Position numbers and translations under genes: made by a program | Shown: positions 6,911 through 13,207 of the stretch, one piece after another | Position numbering within the stretch: the first letter of the stretch is position 1 | Layout of the letters: the number at the start of each line of letters is the position of its first letter | Assembly: GCA_946886875.1 (NCBI GenBank) | Contig: CAMPJN010000041.1 | Location: 1 to 16,268, forward strand | Length of the DNA stretch: 16,268 bases | Direction: 5' to 3' | From: an uncultured Pseudomonas sp. | Lineage (GTDB): Bacteria > Pseudomonadota > Gammaproteobacteria > Pseudomonadales > Pseudomonadaceae | The notes under the pieces: generated by a model | What the model saw: only the letters and a program-made list of their open reading frames with translations | What the model was told of the DNA's origin: nothing | Databases searched by the model: none

Positions 6911-7387
6911 ATGACCCTGAAGACCATCGAAGGTACTTTTATCGCTCCCAAGGGCCGCTTCGCCCTGGTTGTTGGCCGCTTTAACAGCTTCGTCGTCGAA
7001 AGCCTGGTAAGCGGCGCCGTCGATGCCCTGGTACGCCATGGCGTGAGCGAAAGCGACATCACCATCATCCGCGCGCCGGGTGCCTTCGAAATCCCGCTGG
7101 TGGCGCAGAAAGTCGCCCAGCGTAGCGAGTTCAGCGCAATCATCGCCCTCGGCGCGGTCATTCGCGGTGGCACCCCGCACTTCGAATACGTCGCTGGCGA
7201 ATGCACCAAGGGCCTGGCCCAGGTCTCCATGGAATTCGGCGTGCCGGTAGCCTTTGGCGTGCTGACCGTGGACTCGATCGAACAAGCCATCGAACGTTCC
7301 GGCACCAAGGCCGGCAACAAGGGCGCGGAAGCCGCACTGTCCGCCCTGGAAATGGTCAGCCTGCTGGCGCAGTTGGAGGCCAAGTGA
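6911..7387 (+). CDS. ribH: 6,7-dimethyl-8-ribityllumazine synthase
   Basis: A 158-residue enzyme condensing the RibD pathway product with 3,4-dihydroxy-2-butanone 4-phosphate to lumazine; family members form icosahedral or pentameric shells. Seen motifs in order: [38 protein letters not shown] with the catalytic histidine, and [16 protein letters not shown] followed by AGNKG. Length is usual. The ATG at 6911 has only a modest GAGAAC upstream. It is separated from ribB by 143 bp of hairpin-rich sequence but overlaps nusB by 4 nt (GTGA). Confidence 0.97.
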   Translation: MTLKTIEGTFIAPKGRFALVVGRFNSFVVESLVSGAVDALVRHGVSESDITIIRAPGAFEIPLVAQKVAQRSEFSAIIALGAVIRGGTPHFEYVAGECTKGLAQVSMEFGVPVAFGVLTVDSIEQAIERSGTKAGNKGAEAALSALEMVSLLAQLEAK

Positions 7388-7872
7388 GCCAGAACGACGG
7401 TAAGCCACAGGCGCCGCGCGGCCCGAAAGCCCCCAGCGCGAAAACCCTGGGGCGGCGCCAGGCGCGTACGCTGGCCATGCAGGCGCTGTACTCCTGGCAT
7501 ATGGCCGGGCAGCAGTTGAACGAGATCGAAGCGCAGTTTCGCGTCGATAACGATTTCAGCACGGTCGACGGCGCCTACTTCCACGAGATTCTGCACGGCG
7601 TGCCGCGGCAGAAAACCGAAATCGATGGCGCCTTCGAACCGCTGCTCGATCGTCCGATCGCCGAGATCGACCCGGTCGAACTGGCGATTCTGCGCCTGTC
7701 GACCTACGAGCTGAAAAATCGTATCGACGTGCCCTACCGCGTGGTGATCAACGAAGGCATCGAGCTGGCCAAGGTGTTCGGCGCCACCGACGGGCACAAG
7801 TTCGTCAATGGCGTGCTGGACAAGCTGGCGCCGCAGTTGCGCGCCGATGAAGTTCGCGCCAACAAGCGCTGA
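7384..7872 (+). CDS. nusB: Transcription antitermination factor NusB
   Basis: A 162-residue all-helical RNA-binding protein that works with NusE (S10) at boxA sites, mainly in rRNA operons. Recognised by [37 protein letters not shown], the strongly conserved [19 protein letters not shown], and [15 protein letters not shown]. The start is GTG at 7384, overlapping the ribH stop (GTGA), with GGAGG six bases upstream inside ribH; the first 20 residues are a polar tail typical of pseudomonad NusB. The stop codon lies directly against the repeat element that follows. Confidence 0.95.
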   Translation: MSQNDGKPQAPRGPKAPSAKTLGRRQARTLAMQALYSWHMAGQQLNEIEAQFRVDNDFSTVDGAYFHEILHGVPRQKTEIDGAFEPLLDRPIAEIDPVELAILRLSTYELKNRIDVPYRVVINEGIELAKVFGATDGHKFVNGVLDKLAPQLRADEVRANKR

Positions 7873-8070
7873 CAGGCCGTTGAAAAGCTACTGCGCTCGG
7901 CTATGCGGCGTTGAAATCAGCCTCGGAAAGCAGCTTGCTGCTAACGCACTTCAGTGCGGCCCGTATGGGCGAGTGAAGCGAGTAATGCTCATGTACAGCT
8001 CGTACACTCCGCTTCCTCGGCTGATTTCGCCTTGCCTAGCCTTCGCTCGCTACGCTTTTAAACGCCCTGT
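7873..8070 (+). repeat. 198-bp imperfect palindromic repeat element between nusB and thiL
   Basis: A MITE-like element with terminal inverted repeats ACAGGCCGTTGAAAAGC (7872-7888) and GCTTTTAAACGCCCTGT (8054-8070), 15 of 17 matching. Further inside, GAAATCAGCC (7913-7922) is repeated inverted at 8019-8028, and the centre holds small hairpins such as CGCACT-TC-AGTGCG. The whole unit could fold as one long stem. Its left end matches that of the smaller element at 4766. It begins next to the nusB stop and ends 23 bp before the thiL start. No transposase is encoded. Confidence 0.7.
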
Positions 8071-8093
8071 TAACCTTTTTGGTGCTTTCTGTT

Positions 8094-9062
8094 GTGGATG
8101 AGTTCGAGCTGATCCGTAACTACTTCGCCGCTGCGTCCTGTGCGCAGGCCGGCGAAGGGGTGGCATTGGGCATTGGCGACGACTGCGCTTTGCTCGATCT
8201 GCCGGCGGGCGAGCAATTGGCGGTTTCCACCGACACTCTGGTGGAAGGCGTGCATTTCCCTATCGACGCCGATGCTTTTCTACTCGCTCAGCGCGCTTTG
8301 GCGGTTTCCGCCAGCGATCTGGCTGCCATGGGCGCGACGCCCATCGGCTTCACTCTTGCCCTGACCCTGCCCAGTGCCGAACCCGACTGGTTGCAAGCCT
8401 TTGCTGCCGGCCTCGATCGCATGGCGCAACAATGCGCCCTGCGCTTGATCGGCGGCGATACCACCCGCGGGCCGCTGAGCCTGACGCTGACGGTGTTCGG
8501 TCGGGTGCCGCGGGGCCAGGCCCTGACCCGATCAGGCGCGCAGGTCGGCGATCTGCTCTGTGTCGGCGGCGAACTGGGCGACGCGGCGGGCGCCTTGCCG
8601 CTGGTGCTGGGGCAGCGGCAACTGCCGGCTGCGCTCGCCGAGCCCTTGCTGGCGCGCTATTGGACGCCGCAGCCGCAGCTCGATTTGGGCCAGGCGTTGC
8701 GCGGCAAAGCCACGGCGGCACTGGATATTTCCGACGGCCTGCTCGCCGACTGCGGCCATATCGCCCGCGCTTCCGGGTGCGCGTTGCGCATCGAGCAGGC
8801 GCGGCTGCCACTATCCACCGCGTTGCTGGCCGCTGTCGGACAGACCGCGGCCGAGCGCTATGCCTTAAGTGGTGGCGACGATTACCGCTTGGCCTTTACC
8901 CTGCCAACGGCGAAGCTGGCCGATCTGCAGCAGGCCGGCTGGACGGTTTGCGTGATCGGCCGTGTAGAAACCGGCAGCGGCGTGCAATTGCTGGATGGTG
9001 CGGGTGTCGATATTCAGCAACCCCGTGGCGGCTACCAACATTTTGGAAACCCAAGTGACTGA
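8094..9062 (+). CDS. thiL: Thiamine-monophosphate kinase
   Basis: A 322-residue AIR-synthase-fold kinase that phosphorylates thiamine monophosphate to thiamine pyrophosphate. Motifs: LGIGDDCALL (about residues 25-34), VSTDTLVEGVHFP with metal-binding acidic residues, DLAAMGATP, RLIGGDTTRG, DISDGLLADC and LSGGDDYRLAFT. I chose GTG at 8094 because it yields the usual beginning MDEFELIRNYF; in-frame TTG (8079) and GTG (8082) lie upstream. No clear Shine-Dalgarno is seen, only GGTG at 8081-8084, probably because the repeat element has displaced the original leader. The 3' end overlaps pgpA by 8 nt. Confidence 0.94.
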   Translation: MDEFELIRNYFAAASCAQAGEGVALGIGDDCALLDLPAGEQLAVSTDTLVEGVHFPIDADAFLLAQRALAVSASDLAAMGATPIGFTLALTLPSAEPDWLQAFAAGLDRMAQQCALRLIGGDTTRGPLSLTLTVFGRVPRGQALTRSGAQVGDLLCVGGELGDAAGALPLVLGQRQLPAALAEPLLARYWTPQPQLDLGQALRGKATAALDISDGLLADCGHIARASGCALRIEQARLPLSTALLAAVGQTAAERYALSGGDDYRLAFTLPTAKLADLQQAGWTVCVIGRVETGSGVQLLDGAGVDIQQPRGGYQHFGNPSD

Positions 9063-9585
9063 TCACCCCAATCAAGTTCCGGCGGAATTCGTACCGCCAT
9101 CCGTATGGCGCAACCCCTGGCATTTCGTGGCATTCGGCTTCGGCTCCGGCACGCTGCCGAAAGCCCCCGGTACTTGGGGCTCGCTGGTCGCCCTGCCATT
9201 TATCCCGCTGTGGCAGATGTTGCCGGACTGGGGCTATTGGTTGGCGCTGGGGATCACCATGCTGTTCGGCGTCTGGCTGTGCGGCAAGGTCGCCGACGAC
9301 CTGCGGGTACACGACCATGAAGGCATCGTCTGGGACGAAATGGTCGGTATGTGGATCACCCTGTGGCTGGTGCCAGACGGCTGGGGCTGGTTGCTGCTAG
9401 GCTTTTTAATGTTCCGCCTGTTCGACATCATCAAACCATGGCCGATCAGCTGGATTGACCGCCACGTGCACGGCGGTTTCGGCATCATGCTCGACGATGT
9501 GCTGGCCGGCGTCTTCGCCTGGTTGGCCATGCAGGGCGTGATCTGGTGTTGGCTCAATGGAGTTGCAGCCGCACTGGGTTTCTAG
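9055..9585 (+). CDS. pgpA: Phosphatidylglycerophosphatase A
   Basis: A 176-residue inner-membrane enzyme that dephosphorylates phosphatidylglycerophosphate to phosphatidylglycerol. The family signature FGFGSGTLPKAPGTWGSL is at residues 27-44, and the metal-binding DEMVGMW lies in the middle; several hydrophobic segments follow (for example WGYWLALGITMLFGVWL and a C-terminal one around VLAGVFAWLAMQGVIW). The start is GTG at 9055 (MTDHPNQVPAEF), eight bases inside thiL, with GGAAA at suitable distance; this overlap implies coupling to thiL. A longer frame from ATG 8995 is inside thiL and unlikely. Confidence 0.95.
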   Translation: MTDHPNQVPAEFVPPSVWRNPWHFVAFGFGSGTLPKAPGTWGSLVALPFIPLWQMLPDWGYWLALGITMLFGVWLCGKVADDLRVHDHEGIVWDEMVGMWITLWLVPDGWGWLLLGFLMFRLFDIIKPWPISWIDRHVHGGFGIMLDDVLAGVFAWLAMQGVIWCWLNGVAAALGF

Positions 9586-9601
9586 ATGCGCAGAGGTGAC
9601 T

Positions 9602-10330
9602 ATGGGTGGATGGCTGTTAGCGGCGCTACTGGGCATGCTCGGCGCGCTCCATGCGCAGGCGCAGCAGCCTGTGGCGCAACAAATCCGCTTGGCCAGCGAA
9701 GTCTGGGAAGGACACACCGAAGCCGATGGTAAAGGCCTGGGCTGGGACATCATGCGTCAGGTATTCGAGCCGGCCGGAATCGAGGTGGTTATCCAGAGCG
9801 TGCCTTACACCCGCTCCATCGGCCTGGTGCAGCGCGGCGAAGCCGACGCCTGGGTGGGTTCCTACCGCGACGAAGTGGACGAGGGCGTGCATTATCCGCA
9901 GTGGCATTACGACGCCGACCGGATCAGCGCTCTGAGCTTGACCACCCAGCCCGTCCCTAGTTTGGCGACCCTGGGCCAGTATCGTCTGGTGTGGATGCGC
10001 GGTTACGAATATCAGCGCTATTTACCGAATTTGAAAAATTATTGGGAAGTGCTGCGGCGCAATTCAGCGCTCGAGATGCTCAACTATGGGCGGGCGGACT
10101 TTTATATCGATGCGCGTACCGAGGTCGAAGACTTGCTCGACGAGGCCGACGACAAATCGCGTTATCGGATTACCGACCTGACAAATTTGCCGGTTTATCT
10201 AGGATTCACCGACAGCCCCCGCGGTCGCGAGTTGGCGCAGTTGTACGATAGGCGCATGGAAGCATTGGTAAAACAGGGCAGTTTGCGTCCGTTATTCGAG
10301 CGCTGGCAGCAACCCTATCCCTTCGATTGA
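9602..10330 (+). CDS. Exported solute-binding-like protein (periplasmic SBP family 3 fold)
   Basis: A 242-residue protein with a signal peptide (GGWLLAALLGMLGALHAQA, cleavage near residue 20) and the pattern of the type 2 periplasmic binding fold: QIRLASEVWEG at the mature N-terminus, GLGWDIMRQVFEPAGIEV, VPYTRSIGLVQRGEADAWVGSY, and a late NYGRADFYIDAR. Such proteins bind amino acids or similar solutes for ABC transporters or sensor kinases, but no transporter genes adjoin it, so the ligand and partner are unknown. ATG 9602 has GAGG five bases upstream; an upstream in-frame start at 9557 would overlap pgpA. Starts 16 bp after pgpA; the next gene begins 11 bp after its stop. Confidence 0.8.
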   Translation: MGGWLLAALLGMLGALHAQAQQPVAQQIRLASEVWEGHTEADGKGLGWDIMRQVFEPAGIEVVIQSVPYTRSIGLVQRGEADAWVGSYRDEVDEGVHYPQWHYDADRISALSLTTQPVPSLATLGQYRLVWMRGYEYQRYLPNLKNYWEVLRRNSALEMLNYGRADFYIDARTEVEDLLDEADDKSRYRITDLTNLPVYLGFTDSPRGRELAQLYDRRMEALVKQGSLRPLFERWQQPYPFD

Positions 10331-10341
10331 GGAATGGACGT

Positions 10342-10992
10342 TTGACTCACTGGTTGAAAGTAATCTGCCTCGGCGCGTTTCTCGCGGCCCCCGGCGCGCT
10401 TTATGCCGCTTCCCAGGTTCTGGTCGTCGGCCTGTTCCCCGGCGCTGCGGTGCTCAATGTCGACGGCCAGCGCAAGCTGGTGAAGGTCGGGCAAACCGGG
10501 CCGGGCGGCGTAGTGGTGGTCAGCGCGGACAACCAGGGCGCGGTGTTGCGTGTGGATGGCGTCGAGCGCCGCTATGGTCTCAGCCGCGAGTACAGCGACG
10601 GCTTTGCCGAGGCGGCTAAAACACAGCTGAGCATCGCCAAAGGTATCGGCGGTCACTATTGGGTCGCAGGCTCAGTAGATGGCCACCCGATGCAGTTTCT
10701 GGTCGATACCGGCGCCACCTCCATCGCCCTCAATGACGGCCATGCTCGGCGTCTGGGCATCGATTACCGGGTAGTCGGCAAGCCCCTGCAGGTCAGTACC
10801 GCCAGCGGCACGGTGCGTGGTTGGCGGGTCAACCTCAACAGCGTCAAGCTGGGTGCCCTGGAAGTGTTGGGCGTCGAGGCGGTGGTGCTGGAGGGCGGCT
10901 CGCCGACCGAAGCGCTGCTCGGGATGAGCTTTCTCAGCCGGGTCGGTATGCGCGTCGAGCAGGATTTGCTGGTGCTGGAATCGAAGCACTAG
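10342..10992 (+). CDS. Exported retropepsin-like aspartic protease (clan AA)
   Basis: A 216-residue exported protein. A signal peptide (residues 1-22, ending ALYA) is followed by a small N-terminal domain and a C-terminal single-lobe aspartic protease domain with the active-site motif FLVDTGATS (D122) and the late hydrophobic LLGMSFLSR characteristic of the bacterial retropepsin-like group. One lobe means an active site needs a homodimer. The substrate is unknown. I chose TTG at 10342 because GAGGA sits 8 nt upstream; the TTG at 10327 has no such site and would overlap the preceding gene. Probably cotranscribed with the upstream binding protein. Confidence 0.82.
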   Translation: MTHWLKVICLGAFLAAPGALYAASQVLVVGLFPGAAVLNVDGQRKLVKVGQTGPGGVVVVSADNQGAVLRVDGVERRYGLSREYSDGFAEAAKTQLSIAKGIGGHYWVAGSVDGHPMQFLVDTGATSIALNDGHARRLGIDYRVVGKPLQVSTASGTVRGWRVNLNSVKLGALEVLGVEAVVLEGGSPTEALLGMSFLSRVGMRVEQDLLVLESKH

Positions 10993-11034
10993 AAGCTGCG
11001 GCAAGTTATAAGCCGTAAGCCGAGGCCCTTGCAG
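10992..11034 (+). repeat. REP-like imperfect hairpin after the protease gene
   Basis: AAGCTG(cgg)CAAG pairs with CTTGCAGCTT, ten base pairs with a three-base bulge, around an inner segment with repeated AAGCC/GGC words. No T-run follows. It may mark the end of the first rib transcript and insulate ribA. Confidence 0.4.
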
Positions 11035-11086
11035 CTTTCCGATCCTTATCATCGGTAATTCAGGCTGACCCGCCAGTGGGGCCTGC

Positions 11087-11095
11087 TGTTACAAT
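11087..11095 (+). promoter_or_regulatory. Extended -10 promoter candidate for ribA
   Basis: TGTTACAAT is an extended -10 (TG, one base, TACAAT). The best upstream box, CTGACC at 11065-11070, is at a long 19-bp spacing. It would give a leader of about 35 nt before the ribA GTG. Sequence match only. Confidence 0.45.
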
Positions 11096-11135
11096 GCCGT
11101 CCTCGCGATTTCCGCCTTTTTATTAGGAGCATCCG

Positions 11136-11756
11136 GTGCCTGTCGTGTTCGTCGCCGCCTCCCAGCTGCCTACGCCTTTTGGCGTGTTCACCATGCATGG
11201 CTTTCTCGAAACGGCCTCGGGTAAAGAGCACGTTGCCCTGACCTATGGCGATGTGGCCGCTGGCGAGCCCGTGCTGGGGCGTTTGCATTCCGAATGTCTG
11301 ACCGGCGATGCCTTGTTCAGCCTGCGCTGCGACTGCGGTTTCCAGCTTGAGGCCGCGTTGCGCGCGATTGCCAGCGAAGGCCGCGGCGTGCTGCTGTATT
11401 TGCGTCAGGAAGGCCGCGGCATCGGTCTGCTCAACAAGATCCGCGCCTATGAATTGCAGGATGGCGGCGCCGATACCGTGGAGGCCAACGAGCGCCTGGG
11501 CTTCGGCGCCGATCAGCGCGACTATGCGATCTGCCTGCCTATGCTCGAACACCTGGGCATCAAAGCGCTCAAGCTGATGACCAACAACCCGCGCAAAGTT
11601 AAGGCATTGGGCGATATGGGCATCAATGTCGCCGCCCGTGTGCCGCTGCAGATCGATCACAACCCGCACAACAAGAAATACCTCGCAACCAAGGCCGGCA
11701 AGCTCGGCCATATGCTCGGCAGCCTGCACCAGGGCGAGGTCGAGGGCAGCCTGTGA
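11136..11756 (+). CDS. ribA: GTP cyclohydrolase II
   Basis: A 206-residue enzyme catalysing the first committed step of riboflavin synthesis, opening GTP with loss of formate and pyrophosphate. The zinc ligands C54, C65 and C67 are present in [18 protein letters not shown], as are [21 protein letters not shown] and TNNPRKV. This is the active copy; the related half of the ribB(X) product lacks these residues. The start is GTG at 11136 with AGGAG six bases upstream. It has its own promoter candidate, lies outside the FMN-riboswitch leader, and overlaps the next gene by 4 nt (GTGA). Confidence 0.97.
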   Translation: MPVVFVAASQLPTPFGVFTMHGFLETASGKEHVALTYGDVAAGEPVLGRLHSECLTGDALFSLRCDCGFQLEAALRAIASEGRGVLLYLRQEGRGIGLLNKIRAYELQDGGADTVEANERLGFGADQRDYAICLPMLEHLGIKALKLMTNNPRKVKALGDMGINVAARVPLQIDHNPHNKKYLATKAGKLGHMLGSLHQGEVEGSL

Positions 11757-12169
11757 CCCGCAGCGAAGTACGCCGGCAACTGGCGCTGGCCTGGTGGCGG
11801 CAGTTGGCGTACACCTTGGCGCCGCTGTTGCTGCTCAATCTGTTGTTCGGCAGCGGTCAGCAAATCGGGGTGTTGACCATGCCTTTGTTTGTCGCCGGCC
11901 TGGCCTCGATGTTCGTCAGCCTGCCGCTGTTCAGCGCTTACAAACGCGCCCTGGTGGCCACCGAAAAAGCCCTGGATAGCGACGAAGAGCCGGCCGCCTG
12001 GCTGGAATTGGCACGCTGCCGCCGCCTGGCCTTTCTCGGCGCCGGCTTGCCCGCCTGGATTGCCGCCATTGCGGTATTCGCCGGCCTGGAAGCCATTCCC
12101 CTGGTACTGCTGGCGTTGTCCAGCGTGGTGCTGTTGTACCTCTACCGCATTCCTCGCCAACTCGGCTGA
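11753..12169 (+). CDS. Uncharacterised four-helix inner-membrane protein
   Basis: A 138-residue protein I do not recognise by function. Four hydrophobic segments can be seen near residues 17-33, 39-60, 92-112 and 114-131, in two hairpins separated by a charged loop ([20 protein letters not shown], about 61-81). No catalytic motif is evident. The start is GTG overlapping the ribA stop (GTGA) and the stop overlaps the btuF-like ATG by one base (TGATG), so it is translated as the middle of a three-gene unit. A gene of this type occupies the same place beside ribA in P. aeruginosa as far as I recall. A role in B12 or flavin handling is only suggested by position. Confidence 0.8.
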   Translation: MTRSEVRRQLALAWWRQLAYTLAPLLLLNLLFGSGQQIGVLTMPLFVAGLASMFVSLPLFSAYKRALVATEKALDSDEEPAAWLELARCRRLAFLGAGLPAWIAAIAVFAGLEAIPLVLLALSSVVLLYLYRIPRQLG

Positions 12170-12963
12170 TGCGCCTGCTTGTCTGCCTGCTCGGATTGCT
12201 GGCTTGGCCGGCATTGGCGGTCGAGCGGGTGGTCAGCCTGGCGCCTTCTCTGAGTGAAATCGTTGTCGAGCTGGGCGCCGCCGAGCTATTGGTCGGGGTG
12301 TTGGACGGCGGTGAGCGACCGTCGGCCCTGGCCCATCTGCCCTCGGTTGGCCGCTATGGCCAGCTGGAAATGGAGGGCCTGCTCAAACTGCAGCCCGACC
12401 TGGTGCTGCTCTGGCCGGACAGCATCAGCCGCGCCCAGCGCGAGCAATTGCAGGGTTTCGGTATTCCGCTGTTGATCACCGAACCGCGCAACCTGGCCCA
12501 TCTGGCCGAGCAGTTCGGCGAAATAGGCGCACGCCTCGGCCGCGCCGAGCAGGGCCAGCGGCTGCGCCAGGATTTCAACGCACGCCTGGCCGAGCTGGGA
12601 GCGCGTTATCGACGCGAGCGACCAGTGCGGGTGTTCTACCAGATATGGGATGTGCCGCTGTACACCATCGGCGGTCGGCAGATCATCAGCGACGCGTTGC
12701 GCGTGTGCGGCGGCGAGAATGTCTTCGCTGATCTCACATTGCCCGCCCCGCAGGTCAGCGTGGAGGCGGTACTGCAGCGCGACCCCGAGGTGATTCTCGC
12801 CAATAGTGCCGCGCAACTGGATGCCTGGCGCATCTGGCCGCGCCTGACGGCGGTGGTGCGCGACCAACTCTGGCAGGTGCCGGACACTGGCTTGGAGCGG
12901 CCAAGCTTCCAGATGCTCGCGGCTACCGAGCGGCTGTGTGAGCAGTTGGCCGAGGCGCAGTGA
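12169..12963 (+). CDS. btuF: Periplasmic cobalamin-binding protein, BtuF-like
   Basis: A 264-residue class III periplasmic binding protein. Signal peptide about 1-17 (LLVCLLGLLAWPALA), then RVVSLAPSLSEIVVELGA, the standard opening of BtuF-type proteins, VGRYGQLEMEGLLKLQPDLVLLW (59-82), YTIGGRQIISDALRVCGGENVF in the second lobe, and a late LERPSFQMLAATERLCEQL. The related siderophore binders share the fold; B12 is favoured because the convergent neighbour is a BtuB-like receptor under a cobalamin riboswitch. No BtuC or BtuD gene is in the window. ATG 12169 overlaps the previous stop by one base, and no riboswitch precedes this gene. Confidence 0.85.
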   Translation: MRLLVCLLGLLAWPALAVERVVSLAPSLSEIVVELGAAELLVGVLDGGERPSALAHLPSVGRYGQLEMEGLLKLQPDLVLLWPDSISRAQREQLQGFGIPLLITEPRNLAHLAEQFGEIGARLGRAEQGQRLRQDFNARLAELGARYRRERPVRVFYQIWDVPLYTIGGRQIISDALRVCGGENVFADLTLPAPQVSVEAVLQRDPEVILANSAAQLDAWRIWPRLTAVVRDQLWQVPDTGLERPSFQMLAATERLCEQLAEAQ

Positions 12964-13034
12964 TGCCAGCTCTCCGTAAGGTTTCGCAGCCTCAGCCAGC
13001 GTGGTCTGGCCCAGACTACGTCGATGAGTCGTAG

Positions 13035-13059
13035 AGTAGCCCGGATGAAATCCGGGCTA
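13035..13059. repeat. REP-like perfect hairpin between btuF and btuB
   Basis: GTAGCCCGGA (13035-13044) pairs perfectly with TCCGGGCTAC (13050-13059) around TGAAA. It belongs to a GC-rich palindrome type common between pseudomonad genes and may end transcription from either of the convergent genes. Between 12964 and 13034 I see nothing further. Confidence 0.6.
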
Positions 13060-13060
13060 C

Positions 13061-13120
13061 GAGTTACGTTTTGGCACCGGGTTATCGGAATCGTTTAGAA
13101 GCGGTAGGCGGCACTCGGCA
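13061..13120 (-). pseudogene. Remnant repeat of the btuB 3' end
   Basis: From 13061 the plus strand reads AGTTACGTTTTGGCACCGGG and continues to TTAGAAGCGGTA near 13106; the segment from 13176 to about 13219, running into the last codons of btuB, is a similar copy (roughly 80 percent by eye, two single-base gaps). Read on the minus strand the remnant ends PSAAYRF and a stop (13095-13120), the aromatic ending of a TonB-dependent receptor like the ..GYRF of btuB itself. It is upstream-truncated by a REP-like hairpin at 13121. Confidence 0.45.
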
Positions 13121-13175
13121 CGTAGCCTGGGTTGAGCGCAGCGATACCCAGGGCCCGGATTGCATCCGGGCTACG
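13121..13175. repeat. REP-like double hairpin before the btuB 3' end
   Basis: Two stems in a row, CCTGGGT...ACCCAGG (13126-13152) and GCCCGGA-TTGCA-TCCGGGC (13153-13171), enclosed by CGTAG and CTACG, giving a three-way junction. Its second stem is nearly the same as the hairpin at 13035-13059. Confidence 0.6.
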
Positions 13176-13207
13176 AGTTACGCTTTGGCATCGGGTTATT
13201 GATGGCG

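Noticed and set aside
7808..8101. A 97-codon plus-strand frame across the nusB end and the repeat
   Set aside because: It uses the wrong frame of nusB and then palindromic repeat sequence.
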